DNA of 64,000 bases from Sorex araneus. Taxonomy: Eukaryota > Chordata > Mammalia > Eulipotyphla > Soricidae. The position numbers and the translations under genes are program-made. The DNA lies in NCBI RefSeq assembly GCF_027595985.1, contig NC_073303.1, forward strand, positions 377,377,034 to 377,441,033, read 5' to 3'. Each line of letters begins with the position of its first letter. Positions within the stretch are counted from its first letter, which is position 1. This document shows positions 62,561-64,000 of this stretch, one piece after another. The notes beneath the pieces were generated by a model that was given only the letters and a program-made list of their open reading frames with translations, ran no database searches and was not told the DNA's origin.

Positions 62561-64000
62561 AGGTTTTCCTGGGGGAAGTTAAAGGTGCCCTAAAATAGTA
62601 GCTGTATTTTTTTTTAAACTTTGGCAGGTGGTCAAGCAATTTCAGGTCACAGGACTGTCCCTGGAGGGTAGGGACAGAGTCCTGTATCTACAAACGCATG
62701 ATTGTACATTCCTGCTGCCCTATAGGAACTGGTTACCAATACAAGCAATGGGAGCTTAGGATAGATGACAGCTATCTGAAGTCACCTGTTCATCAGAGAA
62801 AAGGAGGGTGAGAGACATAGTTGGAGATGGATATGGTGTGAGTGTGGCAAGGGGAGAGGATGACAAAGAAAGAGGGGTAGGACAAAAATGTTATTGAGGG
62901 ATGGCTTCAAAAAAGGGCACAATACCACTCAAGTTTAATAAAACCATCAGAGACAGCGGGACATTTTAATTTGGACAGTGCATTCTCTCACCAGAGACAA
63001 CGGGATGGACTGAGTTTTGTGTTTGATCATAACAAATCATATAAATATAATCTTTCATAGTCATTTATATTTAGGGCATTCATTTTTATATTTATAAATT
63101 TGTATATACACATACATAAACTATATATAAACATCCAGTTATATTTTTTCCCATTACACAGTGGCAGGAGAACATCTGACCTAATTTGACTGATGTAGTT
63201 AGACACTTTTTTTACTAGCTTTGGTATAAAAATAGTGAACAATTTTTTTCATCTCACTATTTTGTTTTGCTTTCATTTGGGGGTCTAAAAAGAACCTGAT
63301 AGAACACAAATGCTGAATACATATTTAGAGTCTTTGGAAACAGACAATAGTGGAAAATGAATCTTACTTTTTAAGGAGGCAGTTTAAATTTTTAGTATTC
63401 CAAGTATAATTTAGGTTTGACATTCTGTGAAAATGCCTTCATGATTCACAGGATTTTTAGAATCTGGTTACCTTAGTGATTTTATTTATCTCTCTGATAC
63501 TGTCTGACAGCTGAAATGGGCTTGGTTACACCTGCTGGCAGTTACTGGTTTTAAACTAGGGAGATTAAAGTCAGGTTGCTTCTAGGACATTGAACATAGG
63601 TGTGTCTCCTATTGTGGTAAATGGGGTTCAACTATGGTGAGCAATATTTTTTAATATCTTGGTATTAATATTTAGAAACACTTCACATGAAATCCAACAG
63701 TCTTGCAGATAGTTATAGATAGTAAACTGTCAGTTACTCTAACAGGACATTTATTTGGATAGACATATAGATATTTGTAATCTAATATCTATTCACACTC
63801 ACATATCATGGACAATTTTAGGAACTAGTGAACATGTGCTATGAATTCAGAGGTCCAATGACAATGGAGTAAAGCCAGATTTATACAATAAAGGGGAAGC
63901 TGAAAGGAGTCAGGAGCATGCCTTAAAATTTCACCTCAATTTAAAGGGCTCCTAATGGATATCAAAGTTGTATTCAACGAGATAAATTTAATAAACTATG
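62561..64000. other. Intergenic, AT-rich
   Basis: No gene or named repeat recognised to the window end. Confidence 0.5.

Overview
The window is mammalian nuclear DNA: one spliced gene inside tens of kilobases of AT-rich, repeat-filled intergenic sequence. The repeats point to a shrew (family Soricidae, most likely Sorex). Two tRNA-headed SINE families sharing one head (with a B box GGTTCGATTCC) recur many times on both strands, and I recognise the short one as the shrew SINE type. The genus is an inference.

The gene is CBLN2 (cerebellin-2), on the minus strand. Its coding sequence is in three exons (40716..40399, 37526..37407, 37251..37054) joined by GT-AG introns in phase 0. It encodes 211 residues: signal peptide, short cysteine-containing linker and C1q domain. 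A probable non-coding exon ends at 41885 and lies in a roughly 3-kb CpG island (about 40.25-43.17 kb). The 3' UTR probably runs to a poly(A) signal at 35684..35679. The protein is a secreted synaptic organiser bridging presynaptic neurexin and postsynaptic GluD receptors.

Layout: 1-35.6 kb is downstream intergenic sequence with SINEs, L1 3' ends, an RTE-type LINE fossil (2.76-3.25 kb), a composite retro-insertion with perfect target-site duplication (8.0-9.04 kb) and an inverted pair of LTR-like repeats (21.0-24.35 kb). 35.6-43.2 kb is CBLN2 with its 3' UTR, introns and CpG island. 43.2-64 kb is upstream intergenic sequence with more SINEs, L1 fragments, a short direct duplication and a decayed coding-like tract I cannot identify (54.66-56.09 kb).

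The most informative non-genic signal is modular retrotransposon structure. The long SINE ends with the last ~60 nt of the RTE-like LINE, stop-codon region included. A third body type has the same tail, and the short SINE has the same head but a different body. This suggests long SINEs moved by an RTE-type LINE and short, A-tailed ones moved by L1. No CRISPR array, bacterial gene, rRNA or functional tRNA gene was seen.
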